A program made the translations under genes and the position numbers. Shown here piece after piece: positions 28,176-37,456 of a stretch of 40,508 nucleotides of DNA. Positions within the stretch are counted from its first letter, which is position 1. Each line of letters starts with the position of its first letter. The stretch is from positions 1 through 40,508 of the forward strand of contig JAJDBG010000093.1 of NCBI GenBank assembly GCA_029261475.1, in the 5' to 3' direction. This stretch comes from Nitrospinaceae bacterium. Its GTDB lineage: Bacteria; Nitrospinota; Nitrospinia; Nitrospinales; VA-1. Below the pieces are notes generated by a model. The model was not told where the DNA came from, ran no database searches, and was given only the letters and a program-made list of their open reading frames with translations.

Positions 28176-28298
28176 CTACTCAGGCTTGGGGGAATATTCC
28201 TCTTTGCAATGTCCCTCCCAGCATTTTTGTTCCGAACAACCCGAAGCAAACACTGAAACTAATACCAATAACACTATATATACAGCCACTTTTTTCAT
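28176..28298 (-). CDS. 40-aa putative lipoprotein (not in ORF track)
   Basis: MKKVAVYIVLLVLVSVFASGCSEQKCWEGHCKEEYSPKPE; lipobox-like FASGC; AAGGAG upstream of the ATG. Confidence 0.7.
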   Translation of the reverse strand: MKKVAVYIVLLVLVSVFASGCSEQKCWEGHCKEEYSPKPE

Positions 28299-28482
28299 CC
28301 AAAACTCTCCTTATTTAAAATTCCATAACCGGATCAGCCCGAGGCCCACTTTTATTTTTGGACAATGCGTTTTATCAGTATTTGGCTAATATTTCAATCT
28401 TTTTTTGTGTTAATTTCAATTGTAGCAAGCATTTTACACATTGAATCTAAGTAAGTCCCTCTATATCAACCTTAAAATTATT

Positions 28483-29277
28483 ATGACATATTCTGCGATT
28501 GATCTCTCATTTATTAGTAGTAAACGACATCAGGCTGACCTTGGAACGGAGATTCATTTTTTTGAAACCGTTGATTCGACCAATTTATGCGCCCGCCGAG
28601 CTTTAGCTGACGGAGCGAAACATGGATCGGTATTCATTGCCAATGCTCAAAGCCAAGGACGTGGGCGTTTGGGACGATCTTGGTTGTCCGTGCCCTCTGC
28701 TGGTATTTATTTATCTATCATCTTACGGCCTGCCTTGGCTAAGGAGGACTGCTCGAAAGTTTCTCTTGTCGCAGGTTTAGCGGCCGTTTTGGCAATCAAC
28801 AGGGTTTGTGGGGTTCAAGCGACATTGAAGTGGCCCAATGACATTTTATTGATGGGGAAAAAAATCTGCGGCATTTTGAGCGAATTTTATTCTCCTGCCC
28901 CGGATAATTACGGCATTGTCGTGGGGGTGGGTATCAATGTGCATCACAATCGCGAGCATTTTCAGGGGGATTTGGAAGGTTTGGCATCCTCTTTGGAGAT
29001 TGAAACGGGTCGCTCTCAAAATAGAAACGATTTGATCGTTGCTTTTTTGGAGGAACTGGAATCTCAATTGTCTCTGTTGGTAGCAGGTAGTTTTGAGCAG
29101 GTGCTCAATCGGTGGTCGGATCATTGCGCTATGCTCGGAAAGGAGATCACCATTTCGCAAGGCACCTCTTCGTTTCGTGGAAAAGCTTTGAGGCTCGATG
29201 AAGCGGGAAATCTTTTGCTTCAAACGGAAGATAATGAAATTCTCACATTCTCGTCGGGCGAAGCGTCATTGAAGTGA
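28483..29277 (+). CDS. birA: Biotin-[acetyl-CoA-carboxylase] ligase, no N-terminal HTH evident
   Basis: HFFETVDSTNLCARRALADGAKHGSVFIANAQSQGRGRLGRSWLS, TLKWPNDILLMGKKICGILSE, VVGVGINVHHN. Confidence 0.93.
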   Translation: MTYSAIDLSFISSKRHQADLGTEIHFFETVDSTNLCARRALADGAKHGSVFIANAQSQGRGRLGRSWLSVPSAGIYLSIILRPALAKEDCSKVSLVAGLAAVLAINRVCGVQATLKWPNDILLMGKKICGILSEFYSPAPDNYGIVVGVGINVHHNREHFQGDLEGLASSLEIETGRSQNRNDLIVAFLEELESQLSLLVAGSFEQVLNRWSDHCAMLGKEITISQGTSSFRGKALRLDEAGNLLLQTEDNEILTFSSGEASLK

Positions 29278-29314
29278 CTCAAAGGGCAGTCTCAATGACC
29301 ACTGTTCTGTAAAA

Positions 29315-29911
29315 TCACCAATAGCGGGCAGAGTAGGGGGAACCCCTGAATGTGTGATAAAACGGGTCCCAGTATGGCGGGAAGGAGTAGTAGGAAAAGG
29401 GATAGGCGGTTGTATCGGTGGTTTCCCATAAATGTTGTTCTTCCAACTCAAGGACGGGGAAAAGGTACTCCATTTCTCCCACACGACCGTTACGTACTTC
29501 TCGTAAAATGCCAACGCCAACAATGTATCGGCCCTGAGCGTAGACTGTGGGCTCCAGATACTCGCTGGTGAAAAAAATAAAACGTCCGCTGGTTTTGTCT
29601 CCTCGGTCAGGGTAGCCCATGCCGTCCACTTCTTTTTGAACCACCTCTATTTCAGTTCTGTCTTTCAAGTTACGTGTTTCGGCGATGACGCCTCCCCACA
29701 AGAAATGAGTTCCTAAGTATTGTTCGGGGGATTCAAGCACTTGTTCAAAAGTCAGGTTGCTGTCGATTTCCGAGCGCAGTTTTTCAGATATGGGGTGCGT
29801 GCAGGCAGACAATAGAATTAAAAATATCGCAGATAAAATCCCTTTCCAATTTGAGGTAATTGGAATTTTATTTTTCCAGGATTTTGCAGTATTTGAAAGT
29901 GTCATATCCAA
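29315..29911 (-). CDS. Slp-family outer membrane lipoprotein
   Basis: LLSACTHPIS lipobox; PEQYLGTHFLWGGVIAETRNLKDRTEIEVVQ...GRFIFFTSEYLEPTVYAQGRYIVGVG. Confidence 0.8.
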   Translation of the reverse strand: MDMTLSNTAKSWKNKIPITSNWKGILSAIFLILLSACTHPISEKLRSEIDSNLTFEQVLESPEQYLGTHFLWGGVIAETRNLKDRTEIEVVQKEVDGMGYPDRGDKTSGRFIFFTSEYLEPTVYAQGRYIVGVGILREVRNGRVGEMEYLFPVLELEEQHLWETTDTTAYPFSYYSFPPYWDPFYHTFRGSPYSARYW

Positions 29912-29926
29912 ACTATGAGATTGAGG

Positions 29927-30457
29927 TTATTTTTTGATTTGTGGAACGGTTCTCAAAAAGTCTTGAAAATCGTCCCTGCAATCTTCAACAAAACCTTCGA
30001 ATTCTTCATCCTTCATATCGCCTTTATTATAAACCTTGGGAGGTATTTTTATTTTCTCAGAATTATTAAGAAATTTGAAAAAATTTTCCCTGCATTCGGT
30101 CACAAAACGGCTGTAGTCGTGATCGCTGTGAGAGCGTTGTGAGTAAAAACGTTTGGAAGATTTTCTTCGTTGTCGTAAGAACTCTTTGCTTTCAAACGAG
30201 ACACCAGCTCCTCGTTTAGAAGGCAAGGTCCGGTTATAAAGTCGCCTTTTTTGCGGATCGATCAAAACTTTGTAGGCAAGAGCAATCATGATGAATCTCT
30301 GCTCCAACTCTGGGGAATCGGGGCAGCGGTCGGGATGGTACTTCAATGCCATTTCGCAAAAACCACGCTTGATTTCTTTGATATCTGCAAAATTTTCCAA
30401 GCCCAATAAACGATACAGATTTTGCTTTTTAAGAACTTCTGGAATCTTGAAATCCAA
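29927..30457 (-). CDS. DnaJ (J-domain) protein with short C-terminal repeats
   Basis: LYRLLGLENFADIKEIKRGFCEMALKYHPDRCPDSPELEQRFIMIALAYKVLIDPQKRRLYNR (HPD motif). Confidence 0.85.
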   Translation of the reverse strand: MDFKIPEVLKKQNLYRLLGLENFADIKEIKRGFCEMALKYHPDRCPDSPELEQRFIMIALAYKVLIDPQKRRLYNRTLPSKRGAGVSFESKEFLRQRRKSSKRFYSQRSHSDHDYSRFVTECRENFFKFLNNSEKIKIPPKVYNKGDMKDEEFEGFVEDCRDDFQDFLRTVPQIKK

Positions 30458-30721
30458 AAACTAACCTCTTAATTATTAAGGGCTTTTGTGTATGATAAGA
30501 GTCTAAATTATACACGAATTGCAGAGCAATGGGAATCGTCCAAGTGTCGTATTCATAACGGGACCGTGTTCGCGAAAAAGCCTGCAAGAACTGTTTGTTG
30601 TATGAGTGAATGGCATTTGAAAATTTAAACAAGCTTTCTCGCAACCTGTTTGGCTTTTACGCCGAGGCAAATAATATTTCTGCATTCTTGGAACGGTAGT
30701 GAGAAAATCGTAAAATGCCCT

Positions 30722-31450
30722 ATGCTTGAGACTCTATTCATTCTGCTTGTATTGTGCTTTTTCATGATACCCCGAGCAACTTTAGCGTTTGTTCTGGGAA
30801 TTTGGACTGTATATTGTGTTTTTCGAGCGGCTCAGCTTTGGTCTTATCAGCCGCATCCAGGGAAATTACTCTTGAAAATTCGTGCGGTCTCGGCACTCTT
30901 CAATCTATTGCTCAGCGCGGCAATGGCGTTCGCTTTGTCTTCGATGGTGAATATTTTGATTTTGGAGAACGGCTATCTTTTTATTTTCAATCTTGTGTTT
31001 TGCTTTTTTATTTCGTTACGATGGTTTGATTATTCTCAGGCTTTTTATCAATTTGCAGTTTTGAAGTTTTATAATTTGGAAGTGCCCGCTGTTTCTTCTT
31101 CTGCATTTGTAGTTTGCGAGGGGAGAAAAAGGGATTATGGATTTGGCTCTGTCTATTTGCCCATTTTTTTCGATGCTGGTTTTTTATACATTGAAGATAA
31201 CCAATTTATTTTCAAAGGGGTATTGGGTGAATATTGTTGCCGATCGTGTGACTTGTTGGAAATTATCAAGCGAAGTTCAGACTGCATTCGCCTTATCCCT
31301 CAGGCTGGGAAATGTCCTTTAGGCTCAGAAATACTGGACTTCAAGTTCAAAGATCAGTTTTATCCATTTAAAAGCAGGCGAGACCGAGATAGAATAATAG
31401 ACTTGTTAACAGACAATGCAGTTTCCCAATCATCAGCGTCCTTAAAATAG
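30722..31450 (+). CDS. Hypothetical membrane protein
   Basis: Several N-terminal hydrophobic segments; start at MLETLF preferred. Confidence 0.65.
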   Translation: MLETLFILLVLCFFMIPRATLAFVLGIWTVYCVFRAAQLWSYQPHPGKLLLKIRAVSALFNLLLSAAMAFALSSMVNILILENGYLFIFNLVFCFFISLRWFDYSQAFYQFAVLKFYNLEVPAVSSSAFVVCEGRKRDYGFGSVYLPIFFDAGFLYIEDNQFIFKGVLGEYCCRSCDLLEIIKRSSDCIRLIPQAGKCPLGSEILDFKFKDQFYPFKSRRDRDRIIDLLTDNAVSQSSASLK

Positions 31451-31463
31451 ACTTTCCTCTTCT

Positions 31464-32387
31464 ATGGCTAGAAATTATTATAAAATACTTGGTGTTCAAC
31501 CGGATGCTGGCAACGACGAAATCAAAAAAAAGTACAGAGCTCTGGCACTGAAGTACCACCCCGATACCAACAACAATAGTAAAAAAGCAGAAAATCAATT
31601 CAAGATAATCGCAGAAGCTTATGAAACACTGAGTAACAAAAAGAAACGGGCTGAATACGAACGGCAACGTGCCTATTCGTCTTCTTCTGGCAGGGCAAGT
31701 AGCAGTGAAGGTCCTTCGGGATTCAATGGCTACGGGTTTGGTGGGAACCCACGATCTCGTTCGAATCATCGTGAAGGTCCTTTTCGGGCAGATGGAACAC
31801 CTCCACCGAGAGAGGAAGAGTTCCGTCCCGACCCGAACGCTCCCATGTCTGGTTTCGATCTACAGTTCATGGTTGACGTTCCTTTGCCTGTGATGGCACT
31901 TGGCGGCAAAATCCCCTACAGCTATGAGAAATACGTCACATGCCCGCGATGCGAAGGCGAGGGGCGAGATGAGGGGAAAGATTGCTCCCGATGCGGTGGA
32001 AAAAAGCAGATCGTCAAATCCGTTTCCATTGAAATCAAGATTCCGCCAGGTGTGGCAGACCAGTACACGATACGTGTTGAACATAAGGGTGGTGAGGGGA
32101 AAAATGGCGGCCCTCCCGGAAACTTGTTGATCAAAGTATGCGCTATGCCGCACCCACGGTTCAAACGCTCCAAAAGTGATATTTACGCAGACGTTGAAAT
32201 CCCCTTTGAATTGGCCGAAAAAGGGGGGGAGCTGGAAGTCGAAACTCTCAACTCAAAACGTACCATCCATGTAGAAGAGGGGACGCTGACGGGAGAGGAG
32301 TACCGCATCCCAGGGCAAGGTGCCGCCATCTTGTGGGGGAAAAAACGAGGTGATTTTGTTGTGCGTTTCCGAGTCGATACGCCGTGA
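31464..32387 (+). CDS. DnaJ/CbpA-like co-chaperone with a minimal zinc finger
   Basis: MARNYYKILGVQPDAGNDEIKKKYRALALKYHPDTNN; CPRCEGEGRDEGKDCSRCGGKK; C-terminal DnaJ substrate-binding-like domain. Confidence 0.9.
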   Translation: MARNYYKILGVQPDAGNDEIKKKYRALALKYHPDTNNNSKKAENQFKIIAEAYETLSNKKKRAEYERQRAYSSSSGRASSSEGPSGFNGYGFGGNPRSRSNHREGPFRADGTPPPREEEFRPDPNAPMSGFDLQFMVDVPLPVMALGGKIPYSYEKYVTCPRCEGEGRDEGKDCSRCGGKKQIVKSVSIEIKIPPGVADQYTIRVEHKGGEGKNGGPPGNLLIKVCAMPHPRFKRSKSDIYADVEIPFELAEKGGELEVETLNSKRTIHVEEGTLTGEEYRIPGQGAAILWGKKRGDFVVRFRVDTP

Positions 32388-32755
32388 AGGATTACATCCC
32401 TTTTTTGCTATTGCTGGGTGCTTTTGTGTCCGCAATGTTGTTTTACCTTTCCTCTAGAAAATCGCCGCCCAAAAAAATACGCAAGCTTCCTTCCAAAGTT
32501 CAGCCGAAAGCTTTGGCAAAGGCAAATAAACCGTCCATTGAAGAACTACTCAAAAGCAAAAAGAAACCAGAGCCTTCCATTCTGGGGATGGTGCTTAGAG
32601 AAAACATTATACGAACGACTCGAAAGAATCCGGACCAAATAGCAGATGCCCTTCGGGTTTGGTTGAAGGAAGAGGGTGCTAAATCTTCCACTCAAGTAGC
32701 GAAGAACACGGTTAAAAAAAATACACCGATTACCAGTAAAACGAAAAAACGTTGA
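32384..32755 (+). CDS. Hypothetical protein with N-terminal TM and basic tail
   Basis: GTG start overlaps the DnaJ-like stop (GTGA). Confidence 0.65.
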   Translation: MKDYIPFLLLLGAFVSAMLFYLSSRKSPPKKIRKLPSKVQPKALAKANKPSIEELLKSKKKPEPSILGMVLRENIIRTTRKNPDQIADALRVWLKEEGAKSSTQVAKNTVKKNTPITSKTKKR

Positions 32756-32791
32756 AAATTTTCAATTCTGACGACTGAAAGGATTAACTTT

Positions 32792-33355
32792 ATGACCGAT
32801 GCCATTGTAAAGAATCTGGGACCACTGCGACTTTTGGCGGGAACCTGGGAGGGTGATAAGGGGACGGATGTTGCACCTTCAAAAAGCAGGGAAACAGAGA
32901 CCACTGGATTTCGAGAACGCATTGTTTTTTCTCCAATGGGACCCGTCAATAATCACGAACAAGTCTTGTATGGCCTGCGGTATTCGACTACGGTGTGGCC
33001 ATCAGGAGGCAGTGAGCCTTTCCACGAAGAGTTGGGCTATTGGCTTTGGGATGGGGCTGAAAAACAAGTTTTGCGATGCTTTATAGTCCCGCGTGGCGTG
33101 ACGGTTCTTGCTGGTGGAACGGTGGAACCCTCTGCTACCACTTTTGAACTTTCGGCCGATGTGGGATCTGAAACTTACGGTATTTGTTCCAATACTTTTT
33201 TGGATCGAGAGTTCAAAACGGTTCGTTATGAACTGAAAGTCACGGTGCATGATGCCGAAAGTTTTTCGTACGAAGAAGACACTCAGCTTCAAATAAAAGG
33301 AAAGGCCGAAATTTTCCATCATCGAGACGGGAACACTTTAAGGCGTGTTGAATAA
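32792..33355 (+). CDS. FABP-like/nitrobindin-like heme-binding-family protein
   Basis: LGPLRLLAGTWEGDKG...FRERIVFSPMGP...FHEELGYWLWDG resembles DUF1794/THAP4-like family. Confidence 0.7.
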   Translation: MTDAIVKNLGPLRLLAGTWEGDKGTDVAPSKSRETETTGFRERIVFSPMGPVNNHEQVLYGLRYSTTVWPSGGSEPFHEELGYWLWDGAEKQVLRCFIVPRGVTVLAGGTVEPSATTFELSADVGSETYGICSNTFLDREFKTVRYELKVTVHDAESFSYEEDTQLQIKGKAEIFHHRDGNTLRRVE

Positions 33356-33553
33356 AGCCTAGAACGGAGAAATTCCAAAAAAATTACCTTTAAAAATCAA
33401 TGGTATTTATTTTTTCGAATTTCAAATACTCGCATTTTTCAATAGTCCCTTTAAAGCGAGTAGAGTGATTAAAGATTCGTATCTGACTGAGAAAAATGGT
33501 GACTAGAATTTGAGGCTCTCGATCTTGAAAATTATTAAGATGAGGCCACTAAA

Positions 33554-33589
33554 AAAAGGGCTTATGTCTGAATAGACATAAGCCCTTTT
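33554..33589. terminator. Bidirectional Rho-independent terminator
   Basis: AAAAGGGCTTATGTCT-GAAT-AGACATAAGCCCTTTT, perfect 16-bp stem with flanking A/T tracts. Confidence 0.9.
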
Positions 33590-33628
33590 CTTGTAAAACG
33601 TATTCAACGGCTCTCGACGACTAGCCTC

Positions 33629-34255
33629 TTAAGCTTTACGAACTAATCGCATCGAGGAAAAGACATCATTACCTGGATAGGGAGTGTCGACTCCGCATAC
33701 AAGGTCAAAACGTATGGTTTGCTCATCAGAGCATTCTGTGATCCAGGTACTGGCCGCACCACCCTCTGTAAAAAGAGGATCGATGTGGTAAAAATTTCCA
33801 TTTTTATCGGCGCACTTCTTCTTTTTGGCCTTATCAAAAAGGGTCAATGCCTGTGCTTTACTGGGAATGGCCCAGTCGTCATAGCCAGCAAACTTTTCCG
33901 CATTGACAAAATCTACATATTCCTTGTGGTCTTTCCAGAGGTAGAATTTGTGCATATCCACCCACGCGTCAGACTGCTTCCACATCCATCCAGAATTGGG
34001 ATCGGTAACCGTTCCATCGCCATTATCAACCCAAGGCTTTGCCTCTACTTTCGGAGCGGCCTTTGGAGCGGCTTTGGGAGCCGCCTTTGGAGCTACTTTT
34101 GGGGCTGCCGCTTCAGGTTTTGCATCAGATTTCGCCTCAGCCTTTTCAGCTGTTTCAGCCGGAGCGGCTTTTGGTGCTGCTTTGGGGGCTACTTCGGGCG
34201 TTGACTCAGCCTTTTCAGCCGGAACGGTTTCTTTTTTTTCAGGAGTGTCACCCAT
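33629..34255 (-). CDS. DUF1566-like protein with Ala/Pro/Lys-rich N-terminal repeat
   Basis: APKAAPKAAPKAAPK tracts, then DNGDGTVTDPNSGWMWKQSD...GYDDWAIPSKAQALTLFD...SSMRLVRKA. Confidence 0.8.
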   Translation of the reverse strand: MGDTPEKKETVPAEKAESTPEVAPKAAPKAAPAETAEKAEAKSDAKPEAAAPKVAPKAAPKAAPKAAPKVEAKPWVDNGDGTVTDPNSGWMWKQSDAWVDMHKFYLWKDHKEYVDFVNAEKFAGYDDWAIPSKAQALTLFDKAKKKKCADKNGNFYHIDPLFTEGGAASTWITECSDEQTIRFDLVCGVDTPYPGNDVFSSMRLVRKA

Positions 34256-34294
34256 CGTTCTATATCCACTTTATCAACAAAAAAGTTCTTAAAA

Positions 34295-34576
34295 TTAGAG
34301 TTTTGTTTCAACTCTGTCCAATTTAAAGTTCAATAGTTCTTCCAAATGCTGAGTTGAAGAGGAAAGTGACCTCAACATTGCACTCAACTCAGTTGTGGGG
34401 TAGTTTTCCAACTTGGCTGTCCAGCCTTCCCGGTAGCTTCTGCCGTTCTCTTGAATCCACGCAACTATGGCATCATCACCCAAATCGTTACCATAATGGG
34501 CTCGCTTGCGATTCAGAAAATTAGTTTGAGAAACGCGTATCACTTCCGAGATCAAATCAGTTTTGATCTGGCTCAC
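34295..34576 (-). CDS. Small hypothetical protein
   Basis: 93 aa ORF upstream of and co-directional with the DUF1566-like gene. Confidence 0.55.
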   Translation of the reverse strand: MSQIKTDLISEVIRVSQTNFLNRKRAHYGNDLGDDAIVAWIQENGRSYREGWTAKLENYPTTELSAMLRSLSSSTQHLEELLNFKLDRVETKL

Positions 34577-34791
34577 CAGAACACCCCTTATTCAACAGCA
34601 TCTTTATAAAAGACGGTAAATTTATACCGAAATGGAGCTTATGTCAATCCGCGATTCCATGAAAGACCGTGAAGCATTACCTGAAAGATAAGCGAATCGC
34701 CCCATTCAAGGCAGATCGACTGTAACGTATATATTTTAACCGATTTAAAAACAATGGGCAAACCTTTCACTAGTCGATTTGTCAGTATTTG

Positions 34792-35622
34792 CTATTGACG
34801 CAAACGACTTTTGGGGTCCAAGTAATCTCTGAGGCCTTCGCCAAGGAAATTGAAAGCTAAAATGGTTAAGAAAATCGCCAGTGATGGGAAGAAAATCAGA
34901 TGTGGGTAAAACTTGATCGCTTTCCAACCGTCGTTTGCCAAAGTGCCCCAACTGCTATCGGGAGGTGAAATTCCCAGCCCAATGAAACTGATCGTCGATT
35001 CTGCAAGGATGGCGGAAGGGATGCGGAAACTCAAGGTCACCATCAGTAAGCCAATCATATTGGGAAGGATTTCACGAAAAACGATTCTAAAATGACTCGC
35101 TCCAAGAGCTCTGGCCGCTTCGATAAATGGAAATTCTTTGATACGAAGCACCTCTCCTCGCACCAGACGTGCCACAGAAACCCAACTGACCAAAGTGAGA
35201 GCCAGAAAAATTCCCATCATTCCCCTTCCCATCACGACAGTGATGAGGATGATCATCAGCAGATCGGGAAGTGAAAAAACAACGTCCACGATACGCATCA
35301 TCGCTTGGTCGACTCGACCGCCGATGTAACCGGACACCGCGCCGTAAATGGTCCCGATCAACAATGCCAATGCGGTGGTGAAAATACCGATGGACAGGGA
35401 GACCCGCGCACCGTATAAAATTCTGGAGTACAAGTCGCGGCCTAACCGGTCCGACCCCATCCAATGCTCGGCTCCCGGAGAGGCCAAAACGTTAGACGTG
35501 TTCTGTGTCTCGTAGGAGTAGGGCGCAATCCACGGGGCCAGAATAGCGGCGAACGAAATGAGTAGAATGAATACGGCTCCCCATTTTGCAGGTTGCGATA
35601 TATTTCCCAGCCATGCAAGCAT
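34792..35622 (-). CDS. ABC transporter permease (DppC/OppC family)
   Basis: HWMGSDRLGRDLYSRILYGARVSLSIG; EAARALGASHFRIVFREILPN (EAA motif). Confidence 0.92.
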   Translation of the reverse strand: MLAWLGNISQPAKWGAVFILLISFAAILAPWIAPYSYETQNTSNVLASPGAEHWMGSDRLGRDLYSRILYGARVSLSIGIFTTALALLIGTIYGAVSGYIGGRVDQAMMRIVDVVFSLPDLLMIILITVVMGRGMMGIFLALTLVSWVSVARLVRGEVLRIKEFPFIEAARALGASHFRIVFREILPNMIGLLMVTLSFRIPSAILAESTISFIGLGISPPDSSWGTLANDGWKAIKFYPHLIFFPSLAIFLTILAFNFLGEGLRDYLDPKSRLRQ

Positions 35623-35697
35623 AGCGTCGTTCTCCTAAAGAATGATAAAATTTATATTCTGGTACTTCACAGGCTTTCTACTATCATTTTAAGCGAT

Positions 35698-36339
35698 ATG
35701 AAAACCATTCGTTTCATCATACTACTAATCTGTATCTGGGCAACCACAGTCGCAAGCCGTCAAATGCCAGAGATGATAAAGATCCCCGGCGGAGAATTTA
35801 TCATGGGAGACAAGGCAGAGGGCAAGCCCCGGCAGACGCAAACGATCAAGCCCTTTTACATTGATCCCTTCGAGACAAGCAATGCCGAATACACCCGCAT
35901 CGTTCCCGATTATCAATACCCTAAAGGTGCAGAACAACATCCCGTGAGTTTTGTGACATGGGGTGAGGCGCAAAGCTATTGCAATAAAATTGGCAAACGG
36001 CTACCGACTTCTGCCGAATGGGAAAAATCAGCTCGTGGAAACGATGGTCGGGATTACCCCTGGGGCAATAAAACTTTCAGAAAAAAAGCACACCCTTATT
36101 TTTCAGGACTCATCAAACGGAAAGTGGGCCTCAACAAAAAAGACCGCTCGCCATACGGTGTGCGCGATATGGCAGGATCTGTTTGGGAGTGGACCTCTGA
36201 CATCGTAGAAGGAAAAGCCGTGACCCGGGGCGGGCTGTGGAATTTTCATCTCGAATATGAATTCAGCAAAACCTACGAATCCAGTTCCGCCGAGATCGAG
36301 AAGAAATTCCCTTTTCTTGGTTTCCGGTGCGCCAGATAA
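35698..36339 (+). CDS. SUMF1/FGE-like domain protein with signal peptide
   Basis: MIKIPGGEFIMGDKAEG, GKRLPTSAEWEKSARG, GVRDMAGSVWEWTSDI, TRGGLWN, LGFRCAR. Start at MKTIRF preferred over track start 35593. Confidence 0.85.
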   Translation: MKTIRFIILLICIWATTVASRQMPEMIKIPGGEFIMGDKAEGKPRQTQTIKPFYIDPFETSNAEYTRIVPDYQYPKGAEQHPVSFVTWGEAQSYCNKIGKRLPTSAEWEKSARGNDGRDYPWGNKTFRKKAHPYFSGLIKRKVGLNKKDRSPYGVRDMAGSVWEWTSDIVEGKAVTRGGLWNFHLEYEFSKTYESSSAEIEKKFPFLGFRCAR

Positions 36340-36353
36340 ATATCAATGTCCAA

Positions 36354-37456
36354 AAATTTGGGGGTCAAATCTTGATTTTTTTTAAATTGAAGGTTACTAT
36401 TTGAATCAGGAACACTCGAAACAGATATTCACCCTACTCGCAGAAAACAAATCATGTCCAGACCCCTCAGAATTGATTACCCCGGAGCTTGGCATCACGT
36501 CATGGGCCGAGGCGCAGGAAAAAAAGCGATTTTTAGAAACGACAATCAACGCGAGATTTTCATCAAATTATTGGGCGAAGTCCGTGTGATATTTGACATC
36601 GAAATACACGCCTATTGCTTGATGAACAACCATTACCATCTGCTCATCCGTTCTCCTCAAGCCAGCCTTGCGCGCGCTTTGCGTCACTTGAACGGAGTTT
36701 ACACGCAACGTTTCAATCGAATCGTAGGAACCGACGGGCCACTGTTTCGAGGCAGATACAAATCCATCCTCGTGGACAGTGATAACTACCTGCTCCAAGT
36801 CAGCCGCTACATTCACAGAATTTTGCTCGACTCGAACCTATCCAAAAAAATGCAGAGTCTCCTTTGGTCCAGTTTTCCGGCCTATATCGGGAAAGCTTCG
36901 ACAGGAAACGAATTGGAGACAAAACACATTTTAGGGATGATTGGGAAATCAAATACCAAGGCCCGTTACAAAAAATACGTCGAGGAAGGATTGGATGCCG
37001 AAACCGCCGATTTTTACTCTAAGAGCAGGCAGAGCCCCTTATTGGGGGATGAAGCGTTCATTGAAAAAATATCCGATTTTATAGAGTCCGAAAAATTAAG
37101 CCCTGAAATCGCAGGGGCAAAGCGTCTCAAAAAGCCACCAAGCATCAAACGAATCATCCAGTTTTGCGCCGAGTACTTTGAAGTATCGCCCAAAGACCTG
37201 CGTCACAGCGTGCGTGGAATCCGTAATCAGGAACGCGCCATAGCCATCGGCCTATGCCGCGCCCCCGGCGGACATCGTCTGGAAGACATCGCCAGACAAT
37301 TTGGTGACATAAGCTATTCGGGTGTCTCAGCCGCAATCAGTCGCTTGAACCGGGAATTGGACGAAGACGCGAAGTTGAGAAAAATGATGGAAAAAATGAA
37401 ATCAGAACTTTAGCTTGCGTTAGATTTATATGAAAACAAGATTTGACCCTAAATTT
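36354..37456 (+). mobile_element. Y1/REP-type transposase element bounded by inverted repeats
   Basis: Left AAATTTGGGGGTCAAATCTTG (36354-36374), right CAAGATTTGACCCTAAATTT (37437-37456), inverted with one indel and one substitution; 13-bp identical core. Confidence 0.7.
36454..37413 (+). CDS. REP-associated tyrosine transposase (Y1_Tnp) with DnaA-C-like C-terminal region
   Basis: PLRIDYPGAWHHVMGRG, HAYCLMNNHYHLLI (HxH), TDGPLFRGRYKSILVDSDNYLLQVSRYIHRI; C-terminus resembles the DnaA DNA-binding helices. Confidence 0.9.
   Translation: MSRPLRIDYPGAWHHVMGRGAGKKAIFRNDNQREIFIKLLGEVRVIFDIEIHAYCLMNNHYHLLIRSPQASLARALRHLNGVYTQRFNRIVGTDGPLFRGRYKSILVDSDNYLLQVSRYIHRILLDSNLSKKMQSLLWSSFPAYIGKASTGNELETKHILGMIGKSNTKARYKKYVEEGLDAETADFYSKSRQSPLLGDEAFIEKISDFIESEKLSPEIAGAKRLKKPPSIKRIIQFCAEYFEVSPKDLRHSVRGIRNQERAIAIGLCRAPGGHRLEDIARQFGDISYSGVSAAISRLNRELDEDAKLRKMMEKMKSEL

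Noticed and set aside
33719-34204. 161-aa plus-strand ORF rich in Phe/Arg/Ser
   Set aside because: Mirror of the Ala/Pro/Lys repeat on the opposite strand; composition artefact.
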